Made by a program: the position numbers and the translations under genes. Below, in pieces: positions 52,817 through 61,368 of a stretch of 64,000 bases of DNA (the stretch's first letter is position 1; the number at the start of each line of letters is the position of its first letter). The notes below the pieces were generated by a model. The model did no database searches. It saw nothing but the letters and a program-made list of their open reading frames with translations, and was not told the DNA's origin. This DNA is from CAYUQT01 sp964596165 (GTDB taxonomy: Bacteria > Planctomycetota > Phycisphaerae > UBA1845 > JAFGLZ01): NCBI GenBank assembly GCA_964596165.1, contig CAZQTW010000007.1, positions 62,001 to 126,000 on the forward strand, read 5' to 3'.

Positions 52817-53158
52817 TCACCCTTTCCATGCAGCGACGCCACGGGCCGAAAACCACAGAAGCAGAGCAAAGATCAGCAGAAGCGCGGCGTACCTCCTCCA
52901 GTGTCCGAGCGATGCCGGTTGACCCCACGCAGTCAGCCCGCCGAACCTCCTGATGTCCAGATACCGCACGGCCATGAGCAAGACGATGATCGCCCAAAAC
53001 ACCAGGTCGGCCGGACCCAGCGCATACGCCGCGCCATCCGAGATCACCTTCGCGCAAAGCAGCAGACACAAATTCCCGATCAGCATCCAGAACAGCCTGG
53101 CCAAACAACCGCCAGGACGCCCTTGTGAACTCGATGTCAATTCGTCCTCAACAGGCAT
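52817..53158 (-). CDS. Small integral membrane protein, function unknown
   Basis: A 113-residue protein from the second of two adjacent ATGs, with GGAGG 7 bases upstream. It has three hydrophobic segments (LFWMLIGNLCLLLCAKVI, ADLVFWAIIVLLMAVRYL, YAALLLIFALLLWFSARG). No family is recognised. It ends 50 bases before the EIIA-opine dehydrogenase gene and may belong to the same transcript. Confidence 0.6.
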   Translation of the reverse strand: MPVEDELTSSSQGRPGGCLARLFWMLIGNLCLLLCAKVISDGAAYALGPADLVFWAIIVLLMAVRYLDIRRFGGLTAWGQPASLGHWRRYAALLLIFALLLWFSARGVAAWKG

Positions 53159-53229
53159 CATCTAGCCTCCGGTAGCGGAACCTCCGTCCCGACCCGTAAG
53201 GGTGGCGGCCCGACCCTCCCGATTGCCTG

Positions 53230-53247
53230 CCGGCGCTCACGCGCCGG
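53230..53247. terminator. Hairpin after the DksA-like gene
   Basis: CCGGCGC-TCAC-GCGCCGG is a perfect 7-bp stem within the 279-base gap between the DksA-like gene and the membrane protein gene. There is no T-run, so it may be an attenuator or a repeat instead of a terminator. Confidence 0.3.
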
Positions 53248-53437
53248 TACCCTTCTCAGAGCCGAAGCGCCCTCGGACATGCTGCGGCCCTGTCGATCAC
53301 CATGTTGTGAAGCGTCCCATCTCCATTGCCCAGCCTTGTCGCTGAGGCCTTCGCACGGTTGCTCGATCCCACCGTGCGTCTCGCGGCCACCACGACTTCT
53401 CTCGATTCGCGAGACCGGCCGCAAGGATCGCGGTCCT

Positions 53438-53935
53438 CTATCGCCCGCCCCGGATGCCTCGCCACGTGCCGTCCGTGTCCGCCCGGGCGTGCTCCAAGCA
53501 GTATCGAGCCCACGGAATCGCGCGAAGGCGGGCCTTGGAAATGGGCCGCCGTGTCGCCTCGCAAATCCCGTAGGTCCCGTTTCGGATCCGCTGGAGCGCA
53601 TCATGAATCTCGTTCAGCAACAAGCGTTCCCGTTCCAACAGACCGATCGCGAATTCCTGTTCCCACGTGTCGGTGGCCGATTCGGCCGGGCTGCTCATCC
53701 CGGGATGCCCTCTCTGCTCGCCCGTCTGACTGCGGCCCGATGCCTCCTTGCGAAGCGAAGTGAGGTCTCCCAAGAGCTCTCGCCGCTTGGCCAGAAGGGC
53801 CTCACGAAACTCCTTCAATTCGGCGGGGGCGAATCGATGCCCGCGCGAAAACCCCGTCCCCGAGCCGCGACCCGATGGGCCGGTGTCACGTCTGAGCCTG
53901 TTGCCGGAATGCACTGTCCTTTGGCGCGATCTCAT
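53438..53935 (-). CDS. DksA/TraR-family protein with half zinc finger
   Basis: A 166-residue protein from the ATG at 53935 with AGGG 7 bases upstream. It has a coiled-coil region (FREALLAKRRELLGDLTSLRKEA ... WEQEFAIGLLERERLLLNEIHDALQRI), then the DksA zinc-finger segment YGICEATRRPISKARLRAIPWARYCLEH. Only the first Cys of each CxxC pair is kept. DksA-type proteins bind RNA polymerase with ppGpp. The partial finger suggests zinc-independent folding, as in the Cys-poor DksA2 forms. It lies just after the HPF-like gene. Confidence 0.82.
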   Translation of the reverse strand: MRSRQRTVHSGNRLRRDTGPSGRGSGTGFSRGHRFAPAELKEFREALLAKRRELLGDLTSLRKEASGRSQTGEQRGHPGMSSPAESATDTWEQEFAIGLLERERLLLNEIHDALQRIRNGTYGICEATRRPISKARLRAIPWARYCLEHARADTDGTWRGIRGGR

Positions 53936-53969
53936 GTCGTTACCCTGCGTCCAAGAAAGGCCCGCCCGC

Positions 53970-54320
53970 CTACGTCGACGCCCGCTGCCACGCATCGACA
54001 CGCTTCTTGCGCCGGAGCCTCTGCCTTCGGTCGAACGTGCTTCTGAGCCGGCGCTCCATGCGAATCACCGCACGACCGATGGCGGTCTCCGCGTCGACTT
54101 CCGTGGCCCTGACCGCCAGCTCGCCCGAGGGGATCGTCTTGACCTCGATCCGGCACTGTTGGTCGTGCCCGCCTCGCGGACCGTTCACGTCGTCCAGGCG
54201 AACCACCACCTGGCGGATTCGGCGCTCAAAACGACTCAATGCGAATGCAAGACGACGCCCCACGAAATTACGGAGCGATTGGCTGTCTAGGTCGTTCTTC
54301 GCAAAAACCTGGAAGTCCAT
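53970..54320 (-). CDS. hpf: HPF/RaiA-family ribosome hibernation factor
   Basis: A 116-residue protein from the ATG at 54320 with AAGGAG 6 bases upstream. It has the short S30AE fold: RNFVGRRLAFALSRFERRIRQVVVRLDDVNG, CRIEVKTIPSGELAVRATEVDAETAIGRAV, then a basic end. It binds the 30S decoding site in stationary phase. It lacks the long C-terminal dimerisation domain. It is divergent from the LysR gene and begins the minus-strand run leading to the EIIA-opine dehydrogenase gene. Confidence 0.75.
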   Translation of the reverse strand: MDFQVFAKNDLDSQSLRNFVGRRLAFALSRFERRIRQVVVRLDDVNGPRGGHDQQCRIEVKTIPSGELAVRATEVDAETAIGRAVIRMERRLRSTFDRRQRLRRKKRVDAWQRAST

Positions 54321-54402
54321 CACAGTCTCCTTTCGCCGGATTGCCCGACCGCTCGCACCTCTCCAGTCCCTCCCTTTATACGATGCCGGTAATCCACGGA
54401 TT

Positions 54403-54433
54403 CATCGATAATCATGTATTGATCCATCGATAA
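54403..54433. promoter_or_regulatory. Direct repeats in the hpf-LysR intergenic region
   Basis: CATCGATAA occurs at 54403-54411 and 54425-54433, 22 bases apart (two helix turns), between two divergent promoters. This suits binding by the LysR-type regulator. Confidence 0.4.
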
Positions 54434-54453
54434 AAACGAAGTATGATCGGGCC

Positions 54454-55377
54454 ATGGAATGGCTCAACTACCACCATCTGCTCTACTTCTGGGTCGTGGC
54501 GAAGGAAGGAACCATTGCGGCGGCCTGCAAGCGACTGCTTCTGACACAGTCGACGATTTCCGCCCAACTCCATGCCCTGGAAAAGGCCCTGGGACGGAGG
54601 CTCTTCGACCGCATGGGTCGAAACCTTGTCCCCACCGAGGCCGGACGTCTGGTCTACCGATACGCCGATCAGATCTTTGCGTTGGGGTCCGAATTGCTCG
54701 ATGTCGTGAAGGGAAGGCCCTCGACCCCTCCGATCCGGTTGAACATCGGCGCGCACGATGTCTTGCCGAAGCTGGTGGCCTATCGCCTGCTCGAACCCAT
54801 TCTACGTTTCCCAAAGCCGGTCCACATCGTATGCTTCGAAGGGACCCCGACGCAGTTGCTGCCCAGACTGGCGGTTCGCGAAGTGGACCTCGTCTTGACC
54901 GACACCCCCATCGACCCGCACATCCGGGTTCGCGCGTACAGCCATCCGTTGGGCGAGTCCGGGATCGGCTTCTACGCGGCACCCAAGCTCGCTCGCCGTT
55001 TGCGAATCGGTTTTCCCCAGTCGCTTCACCACGCGCCGGCGCTCCTGCCCACCGACAACACCGCCATGCGACGCAGCCTGAACCGGTGGTTCGATGCCGT
55101 GGGCGTCCGGCCCAAGGTGGTGTCGGAGTTCGAAGACAGCGATCTCATGATGGTGTTCGGGCGCGACGGCCGGGGGTTCTTCCCCGGCCATGATGTCATC
55201 GCCAACGAAATCATCGAGGGATTCCATGTGGAGTCTGTCGGTACCATCCAACGTCACCGAGAACGCTTCTACGCCGTGACCGCCGAACGCCAGCCCCGCC
55301 ATCCGGCCGTGATGGCCTTGACGCGAACGCCGCGGAAGACCAAGTCTCCCGGGCCCGACCCACCGTTGCCCATCTGA
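54454..55377 (+). CDS. LysR-family regulator, NhaR-like
   Basis: A 307-residue protein starting MEWLNYHHLLYFWVVAKEG, almost a signature of NhaR-type LysR proteins. The winged helix covers residues 1-60 (TIAAACKRLLLTQSTISAQLHALEKALG). A periplasmic-binding-like effector domain follows from about 90. NhaR in E. coli senses sodium and controls nhaA and pga. No nhaA is seen here, so the target is unknown; the divergent hpf gene is a candidate. Confidence 0.85.
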   Translation: MEWLNYHHLLYFWVVAKEGTIAAACKRLLLTQSTISAQLHALEKALGRRLFDRMGRNLVPTEAGRLVYRYADQIFALGSELLDVVKGRPSTPPIRLNIGAHDVLPKLVAYRLLEPILRFPKPVHIVCFEGTPTQLLPRLAVREVDLVLTDTPIDPHIRVRAYSHPLGESGIGFYAAPKLARRLRIGFPQSLHHAPALLPTDNTAMRRSLNRWFDAVGVRPKVVSEFEDSDLMMVFGRDGRGFFPGHDVIANEIIEGFHVESVGTIQRHRERFYAVTAERQPRHPAVMALTRTPRKTKSPGPDPPLPI

Positions 55378-55570
55378 CTGTGCCGGTTTGCTCCTGCGAT
55401 TTCCTCAAGCCTCCGGCGGTCACACGCGCGGGCGAGCCCTCGTGTGACATCTGTCGTTCTTGATCCGTGGCCTTATGGAGTCCCCACAAACGATTGTTCC
55501 GCCTGCTGACAGCGGCTGTCGATTGCGTGCGCATCACGGATACTTCGGTGAGTCCCTCGACAACGAAATC

Positions 55571-57733
55571 CTACCAGGGAATGGTGAAACGCAGAGAGAT
55601 CTGACGCTCGGGTCTTGCCGTCCAGATCGCGACCCGATCGCGGACCTCACGGTCGTTCCATGTGGCCGGGCGGTCTTGTCCGGTGGTGCGGATGAGGATC
55701 TCTTCCGAGCCATTCGCGAGCCGGATTCGCAGCGCCAGGGCATCGGATGGTCGGTTGGCCGGCGTTTGAAGCGCGAAGGCCTCCACCGAACGAATGGGCG
55801 GCGTAGCGCCTTTGAACGGCCGGAATACGTAGGCCATCGTCACCACACCCTTGCCCTGCCTCGTGTAGACGGCCGTGGCCGCCGGGCGGACGTCATAAGC
55901 ACCACACTTGACCCACCCTTGGACGTTCGGTTGCTCCTCGCCTGCGATGATCTTGCCCTTGATGTCCATCCCCGTCGCCGGGGCGATGACGATGTTGCCG
56001 CCCTTGAACTTCGTGGTGAACAGATCCGTCTCTGGGGCCATCGCCGCTTCTTCCGGTTGAGCGTCGGTGTGGAAGAAGGCCTCGTAGAGGTGCGGCCTGT
56101 CGTCGCGCGGCCGGAGGGTATCGATCACGACCCAATAGTCGGGCTTGACGAACAGGATCTCGCGGCAATGGCCGGCGATTTTCTCTGAACGGCTCCCGAA
56201 ACCGTCATCGTAAACGGCGGAGGCATAATCATACTTCGGATCGGTCCTCCACTCGTGCGGCAGGGGTTCGGAGACAACGCTGGTTTGCCCCTTCAGGCGG
56301 CGACGGTTCTGCGGTTCGCCGTCCACGTGGACAACATTGTGGGCGAAGCTGCCGATGTGATACTTCCGCCACGGGGAGGTGTCGTACGGGTAGTTGCCGG
56401 GGTCGATGATCAACTCGCGCCCCTGCGCGTAGAGCACGAAGTGCAGCTTGTCCTCGTGCTGATGTGCAAGCCCGAACGGACCGACATCAAAAAGCAGGTA
56501 AGCATCGTCCGGCCCCCAGCCGGTCCGCATGATCAGGTGCCCGGCATACGGGAAGGCATAGCTGACCTGCGACGGCGGCGAGCCCTCCTTGCGATCGGTG
56601 GCCGCCCAGAGAAAATCCTTGCGGTTTGGGAAGAACTCATAACCCTCTCTGCAGAGGCTCCTGACGTCGGCATGGCCGCCGTCGTTCAAGTCGGGCAAAC
56701 GCAGGTTCGGCATCGCGGCATAAAGATTGTAGTGATACATCCGCTCGAGCCTCTCGATGTAGCCCGGGGGCAGTTCGATGCCGTTTAACCTCGCCAGGAA
56801 CACCGGTTGGACGAAGTTGCGCAGAGCGACTTGATGGTAGCCGGTGGAGAGCTCCATCTGCGCCCCGTCGGGATAAACCTGTGCATCGAGTTCATGCCGC
56901 AGTCGCTTGAGCCCCGTGTCGCGCCAACTCGCCGCCTCCTTGAACTCAGGGAACAGCACGCCGACGTGGAACAATCCGTTCGATTCCATGGTCAGCCAGT
57001 TTGCCCGCGTCGGGTACTTCATCAGATGATGGGCGTGCTCGACCATGCTGGCCACCATCTTGCAGATGCTGGCGTCGTCGAAGCTGGGCGAGGGCAGGAA
57101 CCCGAAGAACGCGGTCGGCCAGCTTCCGCCCATACGTATGCCGCATTCGATCGTTCGCCACGCCGAGTCGCGATAGTTGCCCGAGTCGTTCGGCCGGGGA
57201 CACCGATCGATCCAACTGTTGAGCTGCCGGACAAAGGCCTGCGCGTACTTCTCGTCGCCGGTGGCCCAGTAGGCATCGCGCAGGGTTCGCCAGTACGGGT
57301 GACGGCCGAGCTGCCACACGTACTCGTCGTAGCGGTTCCTCGTCGGATTCAGGAACCAGTCGATTTCCCGGCCATAGTCATGCTTGACGCTGACCGTGAC
57401 CACGACGTTTCGGGCGGCTTGGTCGGCGGCGCGCGTATCCACGCCCGCAGGCCGTGACGCGGGCCTGGTCCACGAGCGCCAATCGAAGTGCCACTTCGGC
57501 GCCGTACGGGACTTCAGGTAGGCTACAAAGGCCTTCCGTGCGGCCGCGATGTCTCCCGATTCCACAGCCTGTTTGACTGTCACCAGATCGGGACGCGACA
57601 GATCCAGGGCGCTCAGCATCTCTTGCTGTGTGAACCGCGGCGAGGCGGCTCGTTGCGAAGATGGCTCCGCCTGGACAGCCGTCGACGCAGTAGCAACCCA
57701 CCAGAGTGCTACGCATGACTTGAAGCGCATCAA
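55571..57733 (-). CDS. Secreted heparinase II/III-family polysaccharide lyase
   Basis: A 720-residue protein with a signal peptide (ALWWVATASTAVQA). The N-terminal half is an alpha/alpha toroid (GDEKYAQAFVRQLNSWIDRCP, NYRDSAWRTIECGIRMG, NWLTMESNGLFHVGVLFPEF, YPDGAQMELSTGYH). The C-terminal half is the heparinase II/III-like beta-sandwich (AGHLIMRTGWGPDDAYLLFDVGPFG, HQHEDKLHFVLYAQGREL, SFAHNVVHVDG), with the conserved His residues. It cleaves uronic-acid polymers such as alginate or glycosaminoglycans by beta-elimination. The exact substrate cannot be assigned. Confidence 0.88.
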   Translation of the reverse strand: MMRFKSCVALWWVATASTAVQAEPSSQRAASPRFTQQEMLSALDLSRPDLVTVKQAVESGDIAAARKAFVAYLKSRTAPKWHFDWRSWTRPASRPAGVDTRAADQAARNVVVTVSVKHDYGREIDWFLNPTRNRYDEYVWQLGRHPYWRTLRDAYWATGDEKYAQAFVRQLNSWIDRCPRPNDSGNYRDSAWRTIECGIRMGGSWPTAFFGFLPSPSFDDASICKMVASMVEHAHHLMKYPTRANWLTMESNGLFHVGVLFPEFKEAASWRDTGLKRLRHELDAQVYPDGAQMELSTGYHQVALRNFVQPVFLARLNGIELPPGYIERLERMYHYNLYAAMPNLRLPDLNDGGHADVRSLCREGYEFFPNRKDFLWAATDRKEGSPPSQVSYAFPYAGHLIMRTGWGPDDAYLLFDVGPFGLAHQHEDKLHFVLYAQGRELIIDPGNYPYDTSPWRKYHIGSFAHNVVHVDGEPQNRRRLKGQTSVVSEPLPHEWRTDPKYDYASAVYDDGFGSRSEKIAGHCREILFVKPDYWVVIDTLRPRDDRPHLYEAFFHTDAQPEEAAMAPETDLFTTKFKGGNIVIAPATGMDIKGKIIAGEEQPNVQGWVKCGAYDVRPAATAVYTRQGKGVVTMAYVFRPFKGATPPIRSVEAFALQTPANRPSDALALRIRLANGSEEILIRTTGQDRPATWNDREVRDRVAIWTARPERQISLRFTIPW

Positions 57734-57770
57734 GTGCTTCCTCCGCAGGGGTGGTCACCGATTGTGTCGG

Positions 57771-58571
57771 TCACGCAAGCCCCGCCAGCATGACGCCCAC
57801 CAGATAGGCGGCCAGGGCGGCCAGGCCGCCGACGAGCAACGTCTCCAGTCCGGACAGCAGCCAATTGCGCTCGGTGATCTTCACCTTGAGCGATCCGAGG
57901 GCAAACAGGGTCGAGGCGGTCAGTACACAGGCCAGGGGGAATGCCACCGGACGAATCGAGCCGACGAACTTAGAGAGAACGAAGGCGATCAGTGGAACCG
58001 AACCAAACGCGGCGAACGAAAGGAACGTGGCCAGGCCGTTCTTGGCCGGCGATTCGTTGCTCTCCACGATGCCCAGTTCCTCCACCATCATGACATCCAC
58101 CCACGCCTCCTTGTTCTTGGCCAGGATGTCGACGATGGTCTGCGCGTCAGGTCGGCTGAGCCCTTTGCTGGTGTAGAGCTGGATCAGTTCCTCCTTCTCA
58201 CCTTCGGGGTAATTGTCGACCTCCCAGGCCTCGCGGTTCCGCTCGGCCTTGTTGTATTCGTTTTCGGCCTTCGTGCTGAGGTAATCGCCGATAGCCATCG
58301 ACAGGCCGTCGGCGATGAGGTTGGCCAGGCCGAGGATCAGCACGATACCGGCCGACAACGCCGCGCCCGCCACGCCCGCGACCACGGCGAAGGTCGTGAT
58401 AATCCCGTCCAATCCGCCGTAGACGATGCTCTTGAGGTATCGCCCCTGCAACTGATGGTGCTGTTCGGGTCTATGGTGTAAGTGCGCGAGCCGAGACAGC
58501 TCGACGTCTCGCTTGGCATAAGCCGCCTTCGCCTGCTGAATGTCACGGGAGGGCATAGAACGATTCTCCAC
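57771..58571 (-). CDS. VIT1/CCC1-family iron/manganese transporter
   Basis: A 266-residue protein. KSIVYGGLDGIITTFAVVAGVAGA is the first helix of the family; GLANLIADGLSMAIGDYLSTKAE the second with metal-binding residues. A cytoplasmic helical metal-binding stretch follows (about 110-165, Glu rich), then three more helices. It would move Fe2+ or Mn2+ out of the cytoplasm. An ATG at codon 6 is an alternative start. Confidence 0.88.
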   Translation of the reverse strand: MENRSMPSRDIQQAKAAYAKRDVELSRLAHLHHRPEQHHQLQGRYLKSIVYGGLDGIITTFAVVAGVAGAALSAGIVLILGLANLIADGLSMAIGDYLSTKAENEYNKAERNREAWEVDNYPEGEKEELIQLYTSKGLSRPDAQTIVDILAKNKEAWVDVMMVEELGIVESNESPAKNGLATFLSFAAFGSVPLIAFVLSKFVGSIRPVAFPLACVLTASTLFALGSLKVKITERNWLLSGLETLLVGGLAALAAYLVGVMLAGLA

Positions 58572-58626
58572 TGTGGCACCATGTTACCAGGAACCCAGCC
58601 AATGTCAGTCCGCAGACACACTCTAT

Positions 58627-58743
58627 GACAGAGCCGGCTCGCCCGCCTCCCTGGTACGGCCACGGGCCATTCCGTGGCAAGCGGTAGGGCCGAAGGCCGT
58701 ACCGGGGTGTCGAGCCGGGGTCGCCGATCGTGCCCCGCCTGAT
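58627..58743. repeat. Repeat copy A, downstream of the di-haem gene
   Basis: It contains GACAGAGCCG (58627-58636), an inverted repeat GGTACGGCC / GGCCGTACC (58653-58661 and 58695-58703), and a 36-base segment (58708-58743) that matches copy B at 28 of 36 positions. Confidence 0.5.
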
Positions 58744-58792
58744 GCGGTGTTGGGCACACCGGGACGACACGCCACGGCTCTGACTTAGGAGT

Positions 58793-61105
58793 CTACTGGA
58801 CCTGCGGCGGCGGAATTGCCTGGCCATCCTTCTGGGCCAACTGCTCGGCCTTCGAGTAGGTGCCGTAGAAGGCGGCGTTGCCGTCGAGCCAGAGGGCGAT
58901 TCGGCGACGCTCGTCGTCGGTCAGGTTGAGCTTGCCGGCGTGGTTGGTATCGCCGAGGATCCTGGTCAGTGGGCTTTCGTCGGCCGGCATGTGGCCAGGA
59001 TGCGTGACGATCTGACCCAGCGACTGGCTGCCCCACTCGTACCACCGCACGTATTCTCGCAGGCCCTGATAGGACCGTGTGAATTCCCCCTCCGGCCTGC
59101 CGGACAAATCAGGATCGTGCTTGCCCTGTTTCTTGCCGCCGTCGTGGCAACCGGCGCACCGAACGTCCAGGATGGGCTGTATCAGGCGGGCGTAACTCCA
59201 CGGCCGCGAGCCGTCGGGTCCCGCTTGGATCCCAAACGGACGAACGCCCTTGGTAACGGTCCGGCGAACCGACTCCGTCGTCGTCCCTGTTGGCTCGTGA
59301 CAACCCACACAGCCCCGACGCTCACCGGGCTGGAGGTACGTGACGCTCCGCATGCCCTGAACGGCATGGCCCTTCTCGTCGACGATCTGAAAGTACAACG
59401 GCTTGCGGGCCGGGGCGCGGAAGTAGGCCGATCCGTCGGGACGGACCGGCACCGTGCCCAGCAACATACGGGCGGACTCCGCATTGGCGTATCCCAATCG
59501 CGGCTGATTGGCGATGTGCGTCTCCGTCTTGGGAAGCACCTGAAAGACCCTCAGCTCCTTGACGGGTCTGCCCTTGGGCAAGGGAAAGTGACTCTGCCCC
59601 ACCCCCGTCAGAATGAACTCCCCTTGGTCGCCCAGAGACGCGTCCAGCGAACTGGGAATCACCGGCGGGGTCGGCCTGGGCGCCAGCGGGATCGGATACA
59701 TCGACGAAATGCCTTCCCTGCGATACAGCAGCTCCATGTTGCCGAATCGATCGAAATAGTACAGACCGGTCTCCGTGTCCTTCCTAACACGCGGTCCCAT
59801 CCCGGGTAGCGGGTCGAAGCTGAAGGCGACCAGGAAGCAGTCCTCCGACAGTGGCCAGGGGCTGTGAAGATACGACGTCGGCCAACCGGGGGCCTCGGGA
59901 AAGCAGACCTCAGGCGTTAGGACGTCCAGTGACTCGAAGCAGTCTTCTCCACTGTTGGGATCCAGGCGGGTCTGGGTCGGGTCGACGATGACCAACGAGC
60001 CGCCGACGTCGGCGTGGTGCGCGCCGGCGACGAACGCGATGCGGCCGGAACCGGGGATCGCTCGGGGCTGATAACACGCGTTGATCCGCTCGGTGTAGTT
60101 GCCGAAGAGGACTCGCGGATTCGTGCCGTCGGGTCGGCTCACCCACAGCCCATGGAAGTTGGCCGCGGACCGATCGACATAGTCCCAGCGCGAATAGACG
60201 ATACTCCCGTCGTTCAAGACGCTCGGATGCCATTCGTTGGTCTCATGGAACGAGAGCGTGCGGATGTTCCGCCCGTCGCGGTCCATTCGATGGAGCGTGT
60301 ACGTGGGCAGCGGCTCCCACGGATTGTGGCAGCGACCGAAGCCGCCGCGCCGCGTCGACATGAATGCGATGCCGCCGTCGGGCAGTTCGCACGGGTCAAA
60401 ATCGTCGTCCGGCCCGTCGGTCAACTGGCGAAGGTGCCCGCCGTCGGCGTCCATCGCATGGATGTGGAAGCATCGGCGATCCGACGAGTAGTAGTCGGGC
60501 TTGCGGTCGGCCCGGGGCGCAAAGGCGAAGTAGATCGTCCGCGCATCGAAGCTGAGCGACAGCGTGACATAGTTGCCCCGCGGGAGGCGTCCGCGAATCA
60601 GGTCGCGGATCGCGAACGATTCCCCGGGCTTGTCCAGCACGTACACGCCGCCGCCGGCAATGTCCCCGTAGTCGTAATAATACCCGAGGTATTCGTGCAG
60701 CATCTGCCGGATGAACCGCCTCCGCTCCATGAAAACGATAGGCTTCCCCTTTAACAGGGGGTTTCGCATCGCCAGATCGCGCGTCGCCCAGCGGATATCG
60801 TGGTAGAGGGCCAATCGGTCGGCGGGTTCCAGCTTGTTCACGTCGCCGATACGAGTACCCAGGGAACGGAGGGTCGCAGCGATGCGGGTCCGATCCGATT
60901 CATCCAGCCCGGGGGCAAGCTGGGCCAACAGCCGCTCGGCGCGACGCATCGCCTGGCGAACGGTTATGGGGTCACCGGGCGAACGTTTTGACCGTTGCTC
61001 CTGCCGCGCCCAATCCGCCTCGATCGTCGGTCGGAAGCCGTCGGTGCCCGAATTCGCCGCCGCGAGTGTTGCCTCCATCATGGCAACAATGATGATCGCG
61101 CTCAT
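58793..61105 (-). CDS. Di-haem c protein resembling hydrazine synthase alpha subunit
   Basis: A 770-residue protein with a short signal peptide. Residues about 190-480 form a TolB-like propeller (HLRQLTDGPDDDFDPCELPDG, GGIAFMSTRRGGFG, WHPSVLNDGSIVYSRWDYVDR). The C-terminal 170 residues carry two haem c sites: CVGCH (599-603) and CAGCH (650-654), close to the layout of the HzsA C-terminal domain. HzsA makes hydrazine in anammox bacteria, but homologues occur widely in Planctomycetota without anammox genes. No HzsB/C or other nitrogen-cycle genes are in the window, so a redox or Cu/haem-linked role in the periplasm is likelier. Confidence 0.8.
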   Translation of the reverse strand: MSAIIIVAMMEATLAAANSGTDGFRPTIEADWARQEQRSKRSPGDPITVRQAMRRAERLLAQLAPGLDESDRTRIAATLRSLGTRIGDVNKLEPADRLALYHDIRWATRDLAMRNPLLKGKPIVFMERRRFIRQMLHEYLGYYYDYGDIAGGGVYVLDKPGESFAIRDLIRGRLPRGNYVTLSLSFDARTIYFAFAPRADRKPDYYSSDRRCFHIHAMDADGGHLRQLTDGPDDDFDPCELPDGGIAFMSTRRGGFGRCHNPWEPLPTYTLHRMDRDGRNIRTLSFHETNEWHPSVLNDGSIVYSRWDYVDRSAANFHGLWVSRPDGTNPRVLFGNYTERINACYQPRAIPGSGRIAFVAGAHHADVGGSLVIVDPTQTRLDPNSGEDCFESLDVLTPEVCFPEAPGWPTSYLHSPWPLSEDCFLVAFSFDPLPGMGPRVRKDTETGLYYFDRFGNMELLYRREGISSMYPIPLAPRPTPPVIPSSLDASLGDQGEFILTGVGQSHFPLPKGRPVKELRVFQVLPKTETHIANQPRLGYANAESARMLLGTVPVRPDGSAYFRAPARKPLYFQIVDEKGHAVQGMRSVTYLQPGERRGCVGCHEPTGTTTESVRRTVTKGVRPFGIQAGPDGSRPWSYARLIQPILDVRCAGCHDGGKKQGKHDPDLSGRPEGEFTRSYQGLREYVRWYEWGSQSLGQIVTHPGHMPADESPLTRILGDTNHAGKLNLTDDERRRIALWLDGNAAFYGTYSKAEQLAQKDGQAIPPPQVQ

Positions 61106-61132
61106 GTGAAGAGGATCCCCTCCCCTACAGAG

Positions 61133-61264
61133 CCGGGGCGTATCGCCCCGGTGCCGATGAAAGACAGACCGTGCTGTGCGGCCGGGCTACGTGAGGCCGG
61201 AATCTCCTCTTGTGACAGAGCCGCCACGTGTCGAGCCGAGGTTATCGGTTGTGCCTCGCCCGAT
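61133..61264. repeat. Repeat copy B, upstream of the di-haem gene
   Basis: It contains a perfect 8-bp hairpin (CCGGGGCG-TAT-CGCCCCGG, 61133-61151), GACAGAGCCG (61214-61223) and a 36-base segment (61229-61264) related to copy A. The hairpin may also end transcripts from the ABC exporter operon. Confidence 0.5.
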
Positions 61265-61368
61265 AGAAAGAGAGCTCCGGGGTCGGCACAGCCCGGCTCA
61301 GTACGCGCTATCGTATGCGTTTCACACACCGACGATCAACACCGGTGGATACGCCGAGGCAGTCATTG

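Noticed and set aside
51144..53108. Longer 654-codon version of the EIIA-opine dehydrogenase
   Set aside because: The first 114 codons overlap the membrane protein gene and look random; GGAGGG before 52766 supports the shorter form.
58793..61105. Evidence for anammox metabolism from the HzsA-like gene
   Set aside because: No HzsB/C, hydrazine dehydrogenase or nitrite reductase genes in the window; HzsA-like proteins occur in many non-anammox planctomycetes.
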